Below, piece after piece: positions 48,545 through 50,801 of a DNA stretch of 50,801 bases. Numbering within the stretch: the stretch's first letter is position 1; each line of letters opens with the position of its first letter. The position numbers were made by a program, and so were the translations under genes. Source of the DNA: Myxococcales bacterium (lineage in GTDB: Bacteria > Myxococcota_A > Polyangia > Polyangiales > Polyangiaceae); contig JACPVJ010000150.1 in the NCBI GenBank assembly GCA_016191785.1, positions 1 to 50,801 on the forward strand, in the 5' to 3' direction. The notes under the pieces are model-generated. The model did not search any database, was not told where the DNA came from, and saw only the letters and a program-made list of their open reading frames with translations.

Positions 48545-49702
48545 ATGAGATGGACGACGGCAGCGCTCGGCGCCCTCCTCCTGACGGGGGCGTGCGGAGA
48601 TCCCTCGTCCCGGTCGGAGCCGGGCACCGTCACCGGCGCACTCACCGACGCCGCAGCCGACTGTGCGCCCGCGTCTGACGCGCAGGCCGACGTCGACGCG
48701 GGGGTCACCGACTCGACGACGCCCTACGCACCGGACTCCGAGGCCCCGCCGCCGGATCCCCCAACGGCACCGGCATGCCCCGCGTGCGACCAGTGCCCGA
48801 ACCCGACGCTGCTGCCGTCGGTCAAGCAGGATCTCTCGGGCGAGAAGGAATTCACGATGGATTGCATCCTGCCCGGGATGGACGGGAAGCTCGGCGCCAG
48901 CTTCAAGGTGGGCGCGACGGTGAGCGCTTCGCCGCCCACCTGCACGGCGAAGAACTCGACCGCCGAGTGCAAGGGCAGCGCCTCCGCGGGCATCGCGGCG
49001 GAGGCGTCGCTCCACCTGTGCAACGACACTTATCAGGTCAAGGCGTCGGGTGGCGTGGACGTGAGCAGCAAGTACTGCACGACTTGCGAGCCGGAGTGCC
49101 AGTGGAAGTGCCACCCCGATCAAGAGTGTCGCACCGTGACGGCGCACCTCGAGGGCAGCGCCGCGCAGCAGAGGTTCTTCGGCATGCAAGAAGCGTGGAA
49201 GAAGTCGGCGCTCGGTGTCAGCGGCGCGATCAAGTGCGGAGCTACGCTCGGGGTCGAAGCCGGGCTCGGTCTGGAGCTCAGCGGCACTCAGAATCTCGGC
49301 TATTGCGGCGCGTGCGCGGACTGCGTCTCGTACGGCGTCACGCCCTCTTTGACCGCGACCGCGGACGTGAAGTGCGAGGTCGGGCTGAAGGTCGGCAAGC
49401 TGAGCCTCGAGACTGGTTGCGAGAACTGCGGCAAAGCGTCGATCGGGCTCACCGCCAGTGCCAAGGTCTACCGCGGCGCCTGCGACCAGCAGACGTGCCT
49501 GGAGTTCAAGAGCAAGGTCGCGCTCGCCACACCGAAGATCGAGCGCTGCTTCGGCTTGCTCTGGTATCACGTCGACGTCGAGGCCGGGATGGACGCTTGG
49601 TTCTCGGCCGCCGCCGACAGCTGCGGCGGCATCGTGACGGACAAGAGCAAGAAGCCCCTGTTCTTCGAGGTCAAGGACGACTGGGGAGGATGCGCCAAAT
49701 GA
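48545..49702 (+). CDS. Cys-rich lipoprotein
   Basis: The 385-residue product starts at ATG 48545 with a signal ending LLTGAC. An acidic/Pro linker (DSEAPPPDPPTAPACPAC) follows. The body carries more than 20 Cys in a regular pattern (CEPECQWKCHPDQEC, YCGACADC, GCENCGKAS) and repeated Lys/Gly strands (SGAIKCGATLGVEAGLGLEL). It looks like a disulfide-stapled beta repeat protein rather than an enzyme. It overlaps the next gene by ATGA, so the two are made together. Confidence 0.85.
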   Translation: MRWTTAALGALLLTGACGDPSSRSEPGTVTGALTDAAADCAPASDAQADVDAGVTDSTTPYAPDSEAPPPDPPTAPACPACDQCPNPTLLPSVKQDLSGEKEFTMDCILPGMDGKLGASFKVGATVSASPPTCTAKNSTAECKGSASAGIAAEASLHLCNDTYQVKASGGVDVSSKYCTTCEPECQWKCHPDQECRTVTAHLEGSAAQQRFFGMQEAWKKSALGVSGAIKCGATLGVEAGLGLELSGTQNLGYCGACADCVSYGVTPSLTATADVKCEVGLKVGKLSLETGCENCGKASIGLTASAKVYRGACDQQTCLEFKSKVALATPKIERCFGLLWYHVDVEAGMDAWFSAAADSCGGIVTDKSKKPLFFEVKDDWGGCAK

Positions 49703-50451
49703 AGAGAAGGCCGCACTTGGTTCCCATGGCCGTGGCGCTAGCTTTCGGCGGTTGCGTGATCAACCGGACCGAGGCGCCTCCGGACTCGGACGGCTCGGGC
49801 GGCACCGGGGCCATCCGCGTCGTGCGTAGCTTCGCGTGCGATCCGGCGGGCGTGAGCTCCCCGACCGCCATCGCAGACGTTGCGGGTCGGGCCGGTGACG
49901 AGGTGGTCGTGTCGCCGACGGCCGAGCCGTGCTCTCTCGAGCTGGGCTACCGGCAAAGCGGCGTGGGAGTGACCCGCCTGTCGAGCGTGCCGGGAGGCTA
50001 CTTGCTGGCGACAGCCGCTTCGGACCAGAGCGGCGCGCTCGCGGTCTGCGCGTCGAACATCCGTCACTCGGCGGCGGCGGGCACGCCACAGCTCTCCGCT
50101 GGGCGCCTCGCGCGCCGCACCGACTCCGTGGACATCGAGTGCGCGATCTACCGAGACGGAAGCTGGTCGGCGTTGACCCCGGTCGTCACGCCGGATGGCG
50201 AATGGGCGGCGTGGGCCGGACAGGTCTCGCCGGGAGACCAGCCCGGGCGATTCTCCTTGAAATGGGTGCGCGACGTCTCGTTCCAGTTCTTGAACACGAC
50301 GGAAGAGGGGCGCCCGGCAAGCGACGGCGTCTACGAGACCGCGTTCGACATGGGCCCGAGCGGACCCCGAGCGTCATCGACGAAGAAGACCAGCGACACG
50401 GCTGCTTCGAGCGAGGGACCTCGGTACTGGTCGGGGCCCGCGAACAAGTGA
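49699..50451 (+). CDS. Lipoprotein, function unknown, coupled to the Cys-rich lipoprotein
   Basis: ATG 49699 overlaps the previous stop, with GGGGAGG nine bases upstream; an in-frame ATG at 49690 is too close to that site. The 250-residue protein has a basic n-region (KRRPHLVPMAVALAFGGC) and lipoprotein cleavage at GGC. The mature domain is beta-rich with propeller-like strands (GDEVVVSPTAEPCSLELGYR, then SGALAVCASNIRHSA) and a Ser/Thr/Lys-rich C-terminus. No family recognised. Confidence 0.8.
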   Translation: MKRRPHLVPMAVALAFGGCVINRTEAPPDSDGSGGTGAIRVVRSFACDPAGVSSPTAIADVAGRAGDEVVVSPTAEPCSLELGYRQSGVGVTRLSSVPGGYLLATAASDQSGALAVCASNIRHSAAAGTPQLSAGRLARRTDSVDIECAIYRDGSWSALTPVVTPDGEWAAWAGQVSPGDQPGRFSLKWVRDVSFQFLNTTEEGRPASDGVYETAFDMGPSGPRASSTKKTSDTAASSEGPRYWSGPANK

Positions 50452-50482
50452 GATGAAGGGGGGCCTTTGGGCGCTGTCGCTC

Positions 50483-50800
50483 TCAGCGACACCGGCCGCG
50501 CCGACGCCGACCGGCCAGCGCGAGTCCGAGCGCCGCCACCAGGCCGGCGAAGCTCGTTCGAGGCTCACGGCTCGCGCTGCGGCACCCGCACCCGCCGTCG
50601 TCCTCGGCGACGGTGCCGCCCTTGCCCGGCACGCCGCCGGTGCCGGTTGCCCCGGCGCCGCCGGCGCCGCCGCCGCTCGATCCCGCCGCGCCAGCGCTGC
50701 CCGCCGTGCCGCCGCCGCTGGTGCCGCCCGAGCCGGTACCGCCCGAACCGGCGCCACCGGAACCCGCGCCGCCGCCGAGGCCGCCATCGGGGCCCTCGCA
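50483..50800 (-). CDS. 3' end of a MYXO-CTERM protein gene (partial)
   Basis: The gene runs off the window edge, so only the last 105 codons are seen. They encode a Gly/Ser/Thr linker (GGAGSGGAGSGGTGSGGT), then EDDGGCGCRSASRE, a hydrophobic helix (FAGLVAALGLALAG), and an Arg end (RRRRGRCR, stop). This is a complete MYXO-CTERM signal, so the missing upstream part is a secreted surface protein. It is convergent with the lipoprotein gene ending 50451, and no clear terminator lies between them. Confidence 0.88.
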   Translation of the reverse strand, partial: CEGPDGGLGGGAGSGGAGSGGTGSGGTSGGGTAGSAGAAGSSGGGAGGAGATGTGGVPGKGGTVAEDDGGCGCRSASREPRTSFAGLVAALGLALAGRRRRGRCR

Positions 50801-50801
50801 A

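Overview
The window is GC-rich chromosomal DNA from a myxobacterium, most likely of the Polyangiales/Sorangiineae type. The evidence is in the proteins: many lipoproteins whose lipobox cysteine is followed by a Gly/Ser/Thr 'GGSGGT' linker and then Cys-rich or beta-rich modules; three proteins ending in MYXO-CTERM tails (a GCGC motif, a transmembrane helix, then Arg/Lys); and an 11-copy run of DUF4215 (CGDG...CDDGN) repeats. GTG starts and 4-bp start/stop overlaps are frequent. I see no rRNA, intact tRNA, CRISPR array, insertion sequence or phage.

Layout. 1-9300: two arrays of a 51-bp tandem repeat (1-283 and 7301-7530) sit just past the stop codons of minus-strand genes and bracket a transglutaminase/VWA pair, a Cys-rich lipoprotein and a membrane protein pair. 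A membrane-tethered glutaredoxin and another Cys-rich lipoprotein follow. 9301-18013: a decayed-looking stretch, then a tightly packed minus-strand run (chemoreceptor, GT39-like membrane transferase, TolA-like stalk with an outer-membrane barrel, coiled-coil lipoprotein, two small envelope proteins, MYXO-CTERM protein) that looks like one operon. 18072-25803: a Pro/Ala lipoprotein, an orphan histidine kinase, a large propeller-like lipoprotein, a strong minus-strand terminator with no visible gene feeding it, and a secreted alpha/beta hydrolase. 25866-27743: small accessory genes, including a nucleotidyltransferase pair, next to a 3' fragment of tRNA-Leu(CAG), which suggests an old integration point. 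27829-36827: a DUF11 lipoprotein, a SpecificRecomb-family membrane protein, a MazEF-type pair, a giant beta-helix/DUF4215 surface protein and a SUMF1-domain lipoprotein. 36828-38592: a structured leader with a 17-codon ORF and perfect Shine-Dalgarno, an RbfA-like gene, and rtcB overlapping it by ATGA. 38690-50800: secreted proteins and carbohydrate or lipid hydrolases (GH31, jelly-roll lyase-like, Ser esterase), a second MazEF-type pair, a second nucleotidyltransferase pair, and the 3' end of another MYXO-CTERM gene.

The most interesting unit is the rbfA-like/rtcB operon. RtcB re-seals cleaved RNA and RbfA binds the 30S subunit close to helices 1, 44 and 45, so the pair could be a ribosome-repair or 16S-processing module controlled by its own leader. 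Two MazF-family RNases lie within 6 kb of it. That functional reading is inference; the gene identities and overlap are visible in the sequence.
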